From Calamus simplicifolius (Eukaryota; Streptophyta; Magnoliopsida; Arecales; Arecaceae), in the NCBI GenBank assembly GCA_900491605.1, contig UESW01001684.1, forward strand, positions 1 through 64,000: a DNA stretch of 64,000 nt, read 5' to 3'. Position numbers and translations under genes: made by a program. Shown piece by piece: positions 46,346 through 58,228 of the stretch. The notes below the pieces were generated by a model. That model worked only from the letters and a program-made list of their open reading frames with translations. It was not told where the DNA came from and did no database searches. The stretch's first letter is position 1. Each line of letters begins with the position of its first letter.

Positions 46346-49300
46346 TTGGGGGATTTTAATGCCATCCGCTATCGATATGAGAGGAAGGGTGGTAGCTCTG
46401 ATTGGCCTTCCCATATGGATGATCTGAATGATACTCTCTTCGAAGCCGGTTTGGAGGATCTTAGATTTGGTGGATTTCTTTTCACCTGGCACAATTCAAG
46501 AGCTGTGGGGCATATCCTTAGGAAGCTGGATAGAGTTCTTGCCAATCCTTTATGGCTCACTTCCTATCCAAACTCTTCAGCTGAATTTCTTCCCTTTGGT
46601 CTTTCTGATCATTCAGCGGCTGTGGTGAAGCTTGGGGAACAATTCCCTTCTTATAGATCTCCCTTCAAATTCTTTAACCACTGGTCTGAGTTTGAGGAGT
46701 TCTTTCCCTTAGTTGAGCATATCTGGAATACCCAAGTGAATGGTCATGCTATGTTCCGGGTCTGCAGGAAGCTAAAGCTTCTCAAAACAGCCTTGAAGGA
46801 GTTGTGTAGATGTAAGAATGCTTTGATTAATGGGGATTTGGCTGATCTTAGAGCTGAGCTCACTGTGTTGCAATCTTCTATAGCTACTGGTAATCCTGCG
46901 GTGGATCTCATTGATAAAGAGCGAGAATGTGCTATGAGGATTAGTGCAATCTGCAAGGAAAGGGAATCTATTGCTAGGCAGAAGAGTAGGATTCAGTGGC
47001 TGAAGGAAGGGGACCGAAATTCTGCTTTCTTTTTCAATTCCATCAAAAGTAGGAACAATGTCAATAAGATTTTATCTATTCAAGATGTTTCGGGATCTTT
47101 GATCCGGGACAAGCTTCAAATAAGTCATGAGGTGGTCGATTTCTTCAAGCAACTGCTGGGTTCTGACTGTTCCACCGCCTATGAAGGAATTGAGTCTCTC
47201 AAGCCTTTCGTGAATCAGGTACTAAACTCTGACCAAATCAGGAAATTGGGTCTTCTTTTCACTGATGATGATATCAAGAATTCTATATTCAGCCTCCACC
47301 CAAACAAAGCACCTGGGCCGGATGGTTTCAATGCATTTTTCTATCAGAGGACTTGGTCCATTGTGGGTGAAGAGGTGATTTCTGCTATCAAGGATTTCTT
47401 TGCTAATGGTTTGCTTCTTAAGGAAGTCAATTGCACTATCCTTGTTCTCATTCCCAAGGTTCCTAATGCTTCAAAGCTAAAGGATTATAGGCCGATTTCC
47501 TGCTGCAATACTATTTACAAGAGCATTACTAAGCTGCTTGCTAATCGGTTAAAGGAAGTTCTTCCTTCTTTTATTAATGAAGCCCAAGCTGCTTTTGTCC
47601 AAGGCAGGCAGATTGGTGATAATATCTTGATGGCTCAAGAGCTGGTTCGTGGCTATCATCTCCATTCATCTTCTCCTAAATGTGCACTCAAGATTGATCT
47701 AAGGAAGGCTTTCGACTCTGTTAGATGGGACTTTCTATGGGACTCATTGCAGCTTCTTGGATTTCCTTCTAATTTCATTGGCTGGATCAGGAGCTGTGTC
47801 TCTTCTGCTAAATATTCGGTGGCTATCAATGGTGAGCTCAATGGTTTTTTTGAAGGGAGGAAAGGCATTCGTCAAGGTGATCCTATCTCTCCATATTTAT
47901 TTGTTATATGTATGGATGTTTTCTCTCGTATTTTATCCCGGAAAATTGCGGAGTCTCCACTATTTAAATACCACTGGAGATGCCGGAAATCTAAGTTATC
48001 TCACCTTTGTTTTGCTGACGACTTGATGATCTTTTGCCATGGTGATCTGAATTCTATTCAAGTAGTGAAAGATGCTCTTGCGACATTCTCTTCCCTTTCG
48101 GGTCTTAGTCCTAATGTGGACAAATGCTCTATTTTCCTTTCGGGGTCAAGGGCCATTTGCATCAAGATATTTTGAATCATCTGGGATTTCCACTTGGGTC
48201 ATTTCCCATTAGATACTTGGGAGTCCCTCTCATTTCATCCAAACTCAATGCTCGTGATTGTCAAGCTCTGGTTGATCGTATTTTGGGGAGAATTAAAACC
48301 TGGACCAATCGCTTCCTTTCATATGCGGGTAGAGTTCAGCTTATTCAATCTGTTCTTTTTAGTATCCAGTCTTTTTGGTGCGCCCATTTCATTCTTCCTG
48401 CCAAGGTCACCAAACCATTGAGAGTCTCCTTTCGGCTTTCCTCTGGAGCGGAGTCTCTATGAATCGTTATGGAGCTAAAGTAGCTTGGGCTGATGTCTCC
48501 ACTCCTAAAGCCGAAGGTGGTCTCGGGATTAAGAAAATTAAAGACTGGAATGTTGCCTCCATGACTCGATATGTGTGGCTGTTATGCAATCCTTGCTCTT
48601 CTTCCTTATGGGCTACTTGGTCAAGTTAAATCTGCTGCACAAGGAGCATTTCTGGGTTGCTAAAGTCCCTTGGAATTGCTCGTGGACTTGGAGGAAGCTT
48701 CTTAACATTAGGGACAGAGTGAAGCCTTTCATCTCTGTGAAAATTGGGAACGGCGAGAGTACCTCACTATGGTTTGATGCCTGGAGACCTCAAGGCCCTA
48801 TCTGTACCTCTCCTCATGCTAGAGTTATTTATGACTCGGGCCTCACCGCTGATGCAAAGGTTAGTGCTATTATCTCATCTGGCTATTGGTTGTGGCCTCC
48901 TGCAGATTCTTATGAGCTGATTAGTCTCAGAGCGGAATCTAGATCCCTTCCCTTGCCCAACTGTTCTCAGATTGATAAAGTGGAGTGGGACGGCTCCTTG
49001 GAGTTCTCAATCAAAAAAGCTTGGACTGTTATCAGATCTCCTTCTAACCGAGTGCCTTGGGCTCACTTGGTTTGGTTCAAGCATCATGTCCCCAGGCATT
49101 CTTTCATCCTCTGGCTTGCAATCCGTGGGAGGCTACCTTCTCAGGACCGGCTTTTATCATTCGGGTTGATAAGTCATATGAAGTGTGTTTTCTGTCTTGA
49201 TGATGTGGAAGATCTCAACCACCTCTTCTTTGATTGCCCATTCTCTTGTCGGGTTTGGACTGATATTGCTTGTAAGTGCGATCTTTTGCCTTCTCCTTAT

Positions 49301-49576
49301 TCTTGGGAGATCCTGTGGCCGAGGCTGTGCGGTGATGTTAAAGGATCTTCGCTTTTGTCCACTATTAGGAAGCTTGCCTTGGGAGCTACAATCTATTTCA
49401 TATGGATGGCACGAAACTCTCGCAAGCATGGCCGTATACTTCATAATGAGAGTGGAATAGTCACTTCAATCATGGATTCTATCAGGCAGCAGTTGGATGG
49501 TTCTAATTTCCCTTTTAATCCTGTAAATTGGCAGCTGACTCAACAATGGCAACTCCCCGATACCCTTCTCCAATGA
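46346..49576 (+). pseudogene. LINE-F ORF2, N-terminally truncated
   Basis: No ATG; the frame enters at LGDFNAIRYRYERKGG. LSDHSAAVV replaces the usual LSDHSPAVV. The linker reads ESIARQKSRIQWLKEGDRNS. RT motifs: NKAPGPDGFNAFFYQRTW, LKDYRPISCCNTIYKSITKL, IDLRKAFDSVRWDFLWDS, RKGIRQGDPISPYLF and LCFADDLMIFCHGDL. The first 609 codons are open. Frame breaks near 48145, 48412 and 48612 precede the zf-RVT part (SFILWLAIRGRL, CVFC, HLFFDC), which ends WQLPDTLLQ-stop. It is the most divergent ORF2 here along with LINE-A. Confidence 0.92.
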
Positions 49577-49760
49577 CGTCTAGATGCTGGGGATATTTGA
49601 TGTTGTCTTTCTTAGCTTTCATCTCGTGTGAGATGTCTTCACCTGTTGCTTTAGGTTTCTAATGTTCTTAATTGTCTTATCCGGGGTATGCCCCGACTGT
49701 TTGTACTTAACTTTCTATTACTTATAAATTTCATATTTCACCTTTCAAAAAAAAAAAAGA
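49577..49760 (+). other. LINE-F 3' UTR, terminal hairpin and poly(A)
   Basis: Shares GATGCTGGGGATATTTGATG and the rest of the tail with LINE-A. Hairpin CGGGG-TATG-CCCCG at 49682-49695. End motif CACCTTTC, then A12 (49749-49760). Confidence 0.82.
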
Positions 49761-49776
49761 AGTCAGATCCAACAAT

Positions 49777-51205
49777 GTGCCAAGTTTTCTGGAAGAAGAA
49801 GGCATTAAACCCATCCGGTCCTGGAGCTTTATTTGGGTGAAGGCTAAACAGAGCATCTTTGATATCATCCTCCGTAAATTCGCAACATAAATACCTTGAT
49901 TGCTCAGGAGATAAAACACAGTCAACATACCCAGTGAGTTCATCTCTACCACACCCTCCAGTGCTACTGTTCGAACCAAGGAGCTGGCTGAAGAAATTGA
50001 CAACCTCTTGGGCAATCTGGTCCTTCTCCCGGATCCAATCACCATTGTCCTTTTGGATGCAATTGATCTTGTTTACATTGACTCGGCCCTTAACAGAATT
50101 GAAGAAGAAAGCAGAGCATTGGTCACCCTCTTTCAACCATTGGATCCTACTTCGCTGCCTAGCATAGCTCTCCTTTCCTTTGCAAGCAAGATGGAGCCGA
50201 TTAACACAAGCAATTTCCTTCTCCAGGATATCAGTTCCGTTGTTGCCCGCCGCGATAGAGGATTGCAATCCGGTAAGCTCGGAACGAAGATGAGCGAGGT
50301 CTCCGTTGATAAGAGTGTTCTTGTGCTTACTAAGATCTCTCAATGCAGATTTGACAAGTTTAAGCTTACTATAAAGTTTGAACATGGCATGACCACTAAC
50401 CTGGGAGTCCCAAATCTTCTCAACCAATGGGAAAAATTCTTCAAATTCAGTCCAGAAGTTGAAGAATTTAAACGGAGATTTGAACCGGGGAAGAGAAATA
50501 CCAAGCTTAACCACAATCGGCGAGTGATCAGACAGTCCAAAGGGAAGGAACTCAGCAAAAGATTGAGCAAAAGAATGAATCCACAAAGGGTTGACGAGAG
50601 CTCTGTCCAGCTTCCGCAAGATGTGCCCGTTCACTCTAGAGTTGTGCCAAGTGAAGAGAGGGCCTCCAAATCTCAGATCATCCAAACCGGCTTCAAAAAG
50701 AACATCATTTAGATCATTCATAAAGCTAGGCCATTCACAACTCCCTCCTTTCCGTTCATGCCTATACCGGATTGCATTAAAATCACCCAGAATAATCCAT
50801 GGCAGATGAGAGAGACTTTGATTGGATTTTCAAAATGGCCCAAAGCTGCTTCCTGGCCGTTGCATCAGAAGCTCCATAAACAAAGGAGGCAACGAACTTA
50901 AGACCGCTATCCCGAATAGTAATAGAGAGGTGAATGATCTGATCATGCATGGAAACAACCTCAGCATGAAGGATTTTTGGGTTCCACCAAATCCAAATCC
51001 TTCCGGAGTTATCACCGTCATAGCAGTTAACACAATTCCAGCCTTTGATCAAGCTGGATTGAAATTTCTCTTTATTACATTCCTTGATCTTTGTCTCAAG
51101 AAGGGCGAGACAAGAGAGATTCTGGGAATGAACAAGATGACGGATCTCCGAGTGCTTTGAGGGATCATTTAAACCCCGAACATTCCAGGAGGAAAGCTGA
51201 ATCAT
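49777..51205 (-). pseudogene. LINE-E ORF2, 5' part: endonuclease and start of RT
   Basis: The ATG at 51205 overlaps a TGA (ATGA). MIQLSSWNVRGLNDPSKH, ALLETKI, LGDFNAIRYRHERKGG and LSDHSPIVVKLG mark the endonuclease. A frame change near 50790 separates the first 140 codons from a 300-codon open part running through ESYARQRSRIQWLKEGDQCS to NKAPGPDGFNAFFFQKTWHI, where LINE-F inserted (at HIVGSDF). Confidence 0.9.
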
Positions 51206-51788
51206 TTGGAGTTCATGGAGAGGTTCCCTCTGGAGCAAGCCAACTGGAAATCCAAGGCAGCTGGAGCAACAATCGGATCATCAGAGGGAGCATTCGGATC
51301 GTCAAATCAACACTCGGATCGTCAAATGCTACAAACGGATCGTCAGATGATGCAATCGGATCGTCAAATGCAGCTATCGGATCATCAAAATCAGCAAACG
51401 GGTCGCCAGTTGTAATCGGATCGTAAGCTGCTAACGGGTGAACTGTAGCAATCGGAGCCTCAACAGCATTCGGATCGACAGCAAGAGAAAAAGCCACAGA
51501 AATATAAGAAATCTGAACATTAGATGGAGGGAAGAGCCAGACCAAACCTTCGTTACCATGACCAGGAGGATTTGAAGCAAGATGAATCCAGATCACGCCA
51601 TCAAAACAGATAGCACAGAAACATCCAAGAGACAAGCTCCAAAAGAACTTATCTTTGTTGCAAGCTATAATCTTTGATTCAAGGAGAGCTATACAAGTGA
51701 GATATTGAGAAGGAAACAAGAAACAAACTTCCGTAACTTTAGCAGGATCATTAAGATCCGGACTGAACCAAGGAGCTATTTTAAACAT
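51206..51788 (-). pseudogene. LINE-E second module: fossil ORF2 start and Asp-Pro repeats
   Basis: Begins MFKIAPWFSPDLNDPAKVTE, LTCIALLESK: an eroded ORF2 N-terminus overlapping the ORF1 stop by 13 nt. After about 90 codons it becomes a 7-residue repeat tract (DDPIAAF, DDPIASS, DDPFVAF, DDPSVDL; GACGATCCG every 21-24 bases), then a very short ORF1-like end just before the real ORF2 ATG. The matching segment in LINE-B (7474-8444) keeps a full ORF1 tail that is missing here. Confidence 0.78.
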
Positions 51789-53904
51789 TTGGATTGCAAG
51801 GAGGAATTCCCCCTGGAGTGACTAGAGCTCCCAGACTTCATCTTTTCCTTCTTCTTCCTGCCCTGTTTTCTTTCCACTTCGTCAACCATTATGAGCTTCC
51901 TTGCAAGAAGCGGAGTGCATGATGGGGACGAAAGAGGAGAAAGGTCCTCACAGCCATGAGAGGAGGAGTCCTCCAAAGAGCATGTGGAGCCGACCGCATT
52001 ATGTTCAGCAGAATATCCCCTCTGATCTTTTGATACCAAAGAAACATCATCAGGACCCAATGAAGCAATATTTGGAGCACAATCAGAATAAGAGCTTGAT
52101 CTCATAAGAGATGGCAGGGTCGCATGACTCATTGAATCAGCAATAGAAGCATAATCAGTTCCTTCAGTAACTGCAGGCTTATCGGCATCCAAATGTAGAA
52201 TATCAAACTGATTTTTTGATCTGCACAGACCTGTAGATGTGAGAGAGTCATTTGAAATGGCCATTGAATGAGGAACATCCTGAACAATAGGATTGCGGGT
52301 ATGCTGACTCCTAGAAGGGGTGGGCTGCACATCAGGCATCTCCTTCCGGCGCGAAGAGACCAGCTTCCAATCCCCATCAGCATGAGGATAAGTTGAATGC
52401 TTGGCTGCTTTCGGAACCCAGACCTGGTGGCTAACCTTTTTGCATTTGCTGGAAAGATGGCCAAACTCCTTGCAAACAGAGCATTTCTTAGGGATCCAGT
52501 TGTACTCAATGCGGATTTCCAGGACACTGCCATCTTCCAATTCAAGATCAAAAGCATTGGGGAGAGAATCTTCAATGTTGATCTCAATACAGATTCTAGC
52601 ATAGTTGAGTCGCTTTAGAGAAGAGGTCATCTTATCCGCATGGAGAGGCTGGCTAGATAGCTGATAGCTGAGCCCATCGGCCGTCCAGTACTCTAGCGGA
52701 ACATTGAAGAAATGAGCCCAAATTGGTACCTTTTTAAAGCCCTCCTTTGACAGGTTCATACAAGGACTCCACATCCTTAAGAAAATTGGCCTCCCTCCGA
52801 AATACCATGGGCCACCTTCCAATGCAGTGTTTAAACTACCAGAATCAGAGAATTTAAAGAAGAAGAACCCGTTCCCGTTGCAGAGGACTTCTAATAGACC
52901 CATTTTTCCCCAATGGCGATGAGCACAATTATGAACCAGAGAAAAAGGAAGCTTGTCAAGGAAAAAACCCACCAAGGTGTACTTCCATAGAGAGGCACCC
53001 TTTTGAACTACAGAGGAAGGAATCTTCACTGTGGATTTGCCTTCAGACGGAGTAGAAGAAGCTTTTATGAATTTCAGCTGCATAAGCCCGGGATCCTCTT
53101 TGACTAGAGACGCCCAAGAAGGAAGATGCTGGCTCTCAGCATCAGCAACCTTTGGGATAGCCGCGCAAGGAGGAAGAACAGAGGAATTTGAAGAAAGCAG
53201 CGGCTGGGATGAACAGACGGCCGGAGGCTTGCTCAAAAGATCAGCATCTGCGTTGGGAGGGGCAGAGAAGGCCATCTGTCGTGCCACGTCAGCAGGGCAT
53301 GCAGATATATTTGAAGAAGCCAAGAGAGGCGGGAAATTTGATGCAGAGATTTGAAATCCAGAGGAAGCCGGCAAAAGGTCTGAGACGGGTACCAAAGAGG
53401 CGCCATCCGTAGCAAGGAAACCAGCGGGTAATCCAGAGGTAGCGGAACGGACCGGGTAAAAGGGAGAAGACTCCAGCTTCTGAGAGCTCGAGGAAGACGA
53501 TGGCATAACTTCGACGAAGAAACATGCCCCAGGCCAGTCTGAAGTCCGGAGGAAAGAGTAGGAGCAGACGAAGATGCTACAACTCCCTCAGCCGGTGCAA
53601 TACCACCATCCTTAAGATGCCCAGGAACAACAGGGACATCAGGATCAACCTCGCACCATCTATTGCCAGCCTCCATCGCTGGCGCATGACTAGGAACCTC
53701 ATCCGTAATGCGCTGCATCCGACAAGGCTCGTCCAGACCAGACCCTCCCTCAAAGCTCTCAGGAACAGAGCTCAGGGTTGCGGAAACGCGAGCCATACGA
53801 GAAGAAGATTCCGAGAAAGAAAAGGCCAGATCAGACGCAACCCGACCAGAACCTCCCGCAAAGCTCCCAGGAACAGAGCTTCGGGAAGAAGGATCAGCCA
53901 TCAA
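51776..53904 (-). pseudogene. LINE-E ORF1 (one frameshift)
   Basis: The N-terminal frame starts MMADPSSRSSVPGSFAGGSG at 53904 and shifts near 53520; from 53506 a 576-codon frame runs to the stop at 51776. DUF4283-like core: VKIPSSVVQKGASLWKYTLV, GFFLDKLPFSLVHNCAHRHW, GGPWYFGGRPIFLRMWSPCM. A local loss changes SYIASMVGKPLHADKM to SYQLSSQPLHADKM. The knuckle CSVCKEFGHLSSKC is complete. One tail motif (TPLLARKLIMVDEVERKQGR, Lys-rich) ends SKCLK-stop. No Asp-Pro tract occurs inside this ORF; it lies in the module after it. Confidence 0.88.
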
Positions 53905-53940
53905 ACGAGATTAACAAACAGCAGGGGAGGAAACGGCCAG

Positions 53941-56900
53941 CGGGTTTGATCTTATTTGGTCTAAACTAATCTTGGAGTGACACTCTAAATTGAACTCGAT
54001 TCGGGTTTGATCTAACTTGATCTTGGAACAATGCTCCTAATTTAACTTGATTCAGGTTTGATCATAGTTTGATCTAACTTGATCTCGAAGCAATGTTTCG
54101 TATTATACTTAATTTGGGCTCCATCTTGGTTTAAACTAACCCGATCTTGAAGCAACTCTCTAAAATAGACTTGATTTAGGTTTGTTGTTTTATCAAACCC
54201 GATTTTAGGGCAACACTTTAGATTTAATCCGATTCGGTTTTAATCTAAGTTTGATAAAACTCAATCTTAGTGCAACGCTCTCTATTAAACTTGATTTGGG
54301 TATTATCTTTATTTCATCGAGCCTACCATCCCAAGCAACACTCAAAATTGGACTTGATTAATGTTTGATCTTACCTGATCATGCAGCATCACTGCATATT
54401 GAACTTCATTCATCTTAGAGCATTCCAACCCGACCTTAGAGAAATGCTCCATATTGAACTTTATTTGGGTTTGACCTAAGTTTGATCCGACCTTATCTTG
54501 GAACAATGCATTTAAATTGCATTTGATTTATATTTGATTTGAGTCTGAACCGAATCAATCTTGGAGGAATGCAACATATTTCACTTAATTCGAGATTGAT
54601 ATAAGTTTGATCCAATGCGATCTTTGAGGAATGCTCTACATTGGACTTGATTTGGGTTTTGATCTTGCTTTGATCAAGCTCGATCTATGATCAAGGCTCG
54701 ATATTGAACTTAATTCCGATTTGATCAAAGTTTAGTCGAATCCGATCTTAGAGCAATGTTACATATTTGATTTGTTCCAGGTTTGATTTGAGTTTAATAC
54801 ACCCTTATCTTAGAGCAATGCTTTAAATTGAACTTGATAGGGGTTTGATCGAAGTTTGATTGAATTCGATATAACAATAGAATCCAAATTGGACTTGATT
54901 CGGGTTTGATATAAGTTTGATCCAACTCGTTACTCGAGCAACGCTCTCGATTTGACTTGATTTGGGTTTGATCTATATCAATACAACCTTTTCTTAGAGC
55001 AATGCTGCGAATTAGACTTGATTCATGTGGATCTAATTTGATCTAACCTGGTCTTGTTGCAATGCTTTGGATTGGACTTATTTTAGAATTTGATCTATGT
55101 TTGTCTCGACCCGATCTTGGAGCATCACTTCCAATTGGACTTGACTCAGGTTTGATATAAGATTGATCCAATCCGAACATAGAGCAACATTCCAAATTCA
55201 AATTGATTTAAAAGCCTTGATTTGGCCCGATCTTGTAGCAACGCTCCGGATTGAACTTCATTTAGCTTGATGTAGGTTAGATATAGTCTAATCATGGAGT
55301 AATGCTTCGATTGAACTTGATTTTAGTTTGATTTAAAGGAATTCTCTAGATCGAACTTGATTCGGGTTCGATTTAAGTTTCATTAACCCAATCCTGAAGC
55401 AACATTCATGATTGGAGTTGATTGAAAAGAGATCAAAGTTTGATCTAGGCTGATCATATTATAATGTTTTAGATTGAAATAGATTCGGGTTTGATCTTAT
55501 TTGATCTAAACTAATCATAGAGTGACACTCTAAATTGAACTCGATTCGGGTTTGATCTAAATTGATCTTGGAACAATGCTCCTAAGTTAACTTGATTCAG
55601 GTTCGATCATAGTTTGATCTAGCTTGATCTCGAAGCAATGTTTCATATTATACTTAATTTGGGCTCCATCTTGGTTTAAACTAACCCGATCTTGAAGCAA
55701 CAGTCTAAAATAGACTTGATTTAGGTTTGTTGTTTTATCAAACCCGATTTTAGGGCAACGCTTTAGATTTGATCCGATTCGGTTTTAATCTAAGTTTGAT
55801 AAAACTCAATCTTAGTGCAACGCTCTCGATTAAACTTGATTTGGGTATTATCTTTATTTCATCGAGCCTACCTAATCCCAAGCAACACTCAAAATTGGAC
55901 TTGATTAATGTTTGATCTAACCTGATCATGCAGCATCACTCCATATTGAACTTGATTCATCTTAGAGCAATCCAACCCGACCTTAGAGAAATGCTCCATA
56001 TCAAACTTTATTTAGGTTTGACCTAAGTTTGATCCGACCATATCTTGGAACAATGCATTTAAATTGCATTTGATTCATATTTGATTTGAGTCTGAACTGA
56101 ATCAATCTTGGAGGAATGCAACATATTTCACTTAATTCGAGATTGATATAATAAGTTTGATTCAATGCGATCTTTGAAAATGCTCTACATTGGACTTGAT
56201 TTGGGTTTTGATCTTGCTTTGAACAAGCTCGATCTAAGATCAATGCTCGATATTGAACTTAATTCCGATTTGATCAAAGTTTAGTCGAATATGATCTTAG
56301 AGCAATGTTACATATTTGATTTGTTCCAGGATTCATTTGAGTTTAATACACCCTTATCATGAGCAATGCTTTAAATTGAACTTGATTGGGGTTTGATCGA
56401 AGTTTGATCGAATTCGATATAACAATAGAATCCATATTGGACTTGATTCGGGTTTGATATAAGTTTGATCCAACTCGATACTCGAGCAATGCTATCGATT
56501 TGACTTGATTTGGGTTTGATCTATATCAATCCAACCTTTTCTTAGAGCAATGCTGCGAATTAGACTTGATTCATGTGGATCTAATTTGATCTAACCTGGT
56601 CTTGTTGCAATGCTTTGGATTGGACTTATTTTGGAATTTGATCTAAGTTTGGCTCGACCCGATCTTGGAGCATCACTTCCAATTGGACTTGACTCAGGTT
56701 TGATCTAAGATTGATCCAATCCGAACTTAGAGCAACATTCCAAATTCAAATTGATTTAAAAGCCTTGATTTGGCCCGATCTTGTAGCAACGCTCCGGATT
56801 GAACTTCATTTAGCTTGATGTAGGTTAGATATAGTCCAATCATGGAGTAATGCTTCGATTGAACTTGATTTTAGTTTGATTTAAAGGAATGCTCTAGATC

Positions 56901-58024
56901 GAACTTGATTCGGGTTCTATTTAAGTTTCATTAACCCAATCCTGAAGCAACATTCATGATTGGAGTTGATTGAAAAGAGATCAAAGTTTGATCTTGGCTA
57001 ATCATATTATAATGTTTTAGATTGAAATTGATTCGGGTTTGATCTTATTTGATCTAAACTAATCATGGAGTGACACTCTAAATTGAACTCGATTCGGGTT
57101 TGATCTAACTTGATCTTGGAACAATGCTCCTAATATAACTTGATTCAGGTTCGATCATAGTTTGATCTAACTTGATCTCGAAGCAATGTTTCCTATTATA
57201 GTTAATTTGGGCTCCATCTTGGTTTAAACTAACCCGATCTTGAAGCAACACTCTAAAATAGACTTGATTTAGGTTTGTTGTTTTATCAAACCCGATTTTA
57301 GGTCAACGCTTTAGATTTGATCCGATTCGATTTTAATCTAAGTTTGAGAAAACTCAATCTTAGTGCAACGCTCTTGATTAAACTTGATTTGGGTATTATC
57401 TTTATTTCATCGAGCCTACCTAATCCCAAGCAACACTCAAAATTGGACTTGATTAATGTTTGATCTTACCTGATCATGCAGCATCACTGCATATTGAACT
57501 TGATTCATCTTAGAGCAATCCAACCCGACCTTAGAGAAATGTTCAATATCAAACTTTATTTAGGTTTGACCTAAGTTTGATCTGACCATATCTTGGAACA
57601 ATGCATTTAAATTGCATTTGATTCATATTTGACTTGAGTCTGAACCGAATCAATCTTAGAGGAATGCAACATATTTCACTTAATTCGAGATTGATATAAG
57701 TTTGATGCAATGCGATCTTTGAGGAATGCTCTACATTGGACTTGATTTGGGTTTTGATCTTGCTTTGAACAAGCTCGATCTAAGATCAATGCTCGATATT
57801 GAACTTAATTCCGATTTGATCAAGTTTAGTCGAATCTGATCTTAGAGCAATGTTACATATTTGATTTGTTCCAGGTTTCATTTGAGTTTAATACACCCTT
57901 ATCATGAGCAATGCTTTAAATTGAACTTGATTGGGGTTTGATCGAAGTTTGATTGAATTCGATATAACAATAGAATCCAGATTGGACTTGATTCGGGTTT
58001 GATATAAGTTTGATCCAACTCGAT
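53941..58024. repeat. Satellite array 3
   Basis: Same satellite; landmark at 55449 and 56997 (spacing 1548; the second reads GCTAATC). The units contain the extra GTTACATATTTGATTTGTTC monomer. The array ends in the duplication ATCCAACTCGAT (58013-58024, repeated at 62605-62616) flanking LINE-G. Confidence 0.94.
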
Positions 58025-58039
58025 TTTTTTTTTTTTTTT

Positions 58040-58228
58040 GAAAGTTAAAGGTGTGATTTGTATTAATTAGGGAGTTATAAGTACAAGAAACCGGGACAGA
58101 GCCCGAAAGCAAAACTAGCAAGGGAAATACATCCACCAAAAGATTGAAAACCTCAAACCGAGGATAACCAGACTAGAGGGGAGCCTCCAAAAGTCTAACA
58201 AAGAGATTACAAGGACAATAACAGGTTA
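58040..58228 (-). other. LINE-G 3' UTR and terminal hairpin
   Basis: Tail of the LINE-C type (CTTTTGGTGGATGTATTTCC, TTGTACTTATAA). Hairpin CGGG-CTCTGT-CCCG on the minus strand at 58105-58092. End motif CACACCTTTAACTTTC, then poly(A). Confidence 0.8.

Larger units (their letters stand above)
46344..49760 (+). mobile_element. LINE-F, 5'-truncated LINE nested in LINE-E, opposite strand
   Basis: Bounded by the 16-bp duplication GAAGTCAGATCCAACA (46328-46343 and 49761-49776), ending in A12. The 3.4-kb copy begins inside the ORF2 endonuclease (TTTTGGGGGATTTTAATGCC), so all of ORF1 and the start of ORF2 were lost during integration. This is the usual outcome of incomplete target-primed reverse transcription. 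The 3' UTR matches LINE-A (group III). Confidence 0.95.
43925..53940 (-). mobile_element. LINE-E, nearly full-length LINE in satellite, interrupted by LINE-F
   Basis: Minus strand, parts 53940-49777 and 46343-43925. It is bounded by the duplication CGGGTTTGATCTTATTT (up to 17 bp). Removing it restores a 1546-bp satellite period between 43870 and 55449. The 5' end starts in the UTR (CTGGCCGTTTCCTCC), about 25-30 bases short of the GGGAGCTTC unit, so it is slightly 5'-truncated. It has the same ORF1/fossil-ORF2/repeat/ORF2 mosaic as LINE-B and a group I tail. Confidence 0.93.

Noticed and set aside
51091..51426. Plus-strand frame with NGSSNAAIGSSK-type repeats
   Set aside because: It is the antisense of the LINE-E Asp-Pro tract; the minus-strand reading matches the other LINE copies.
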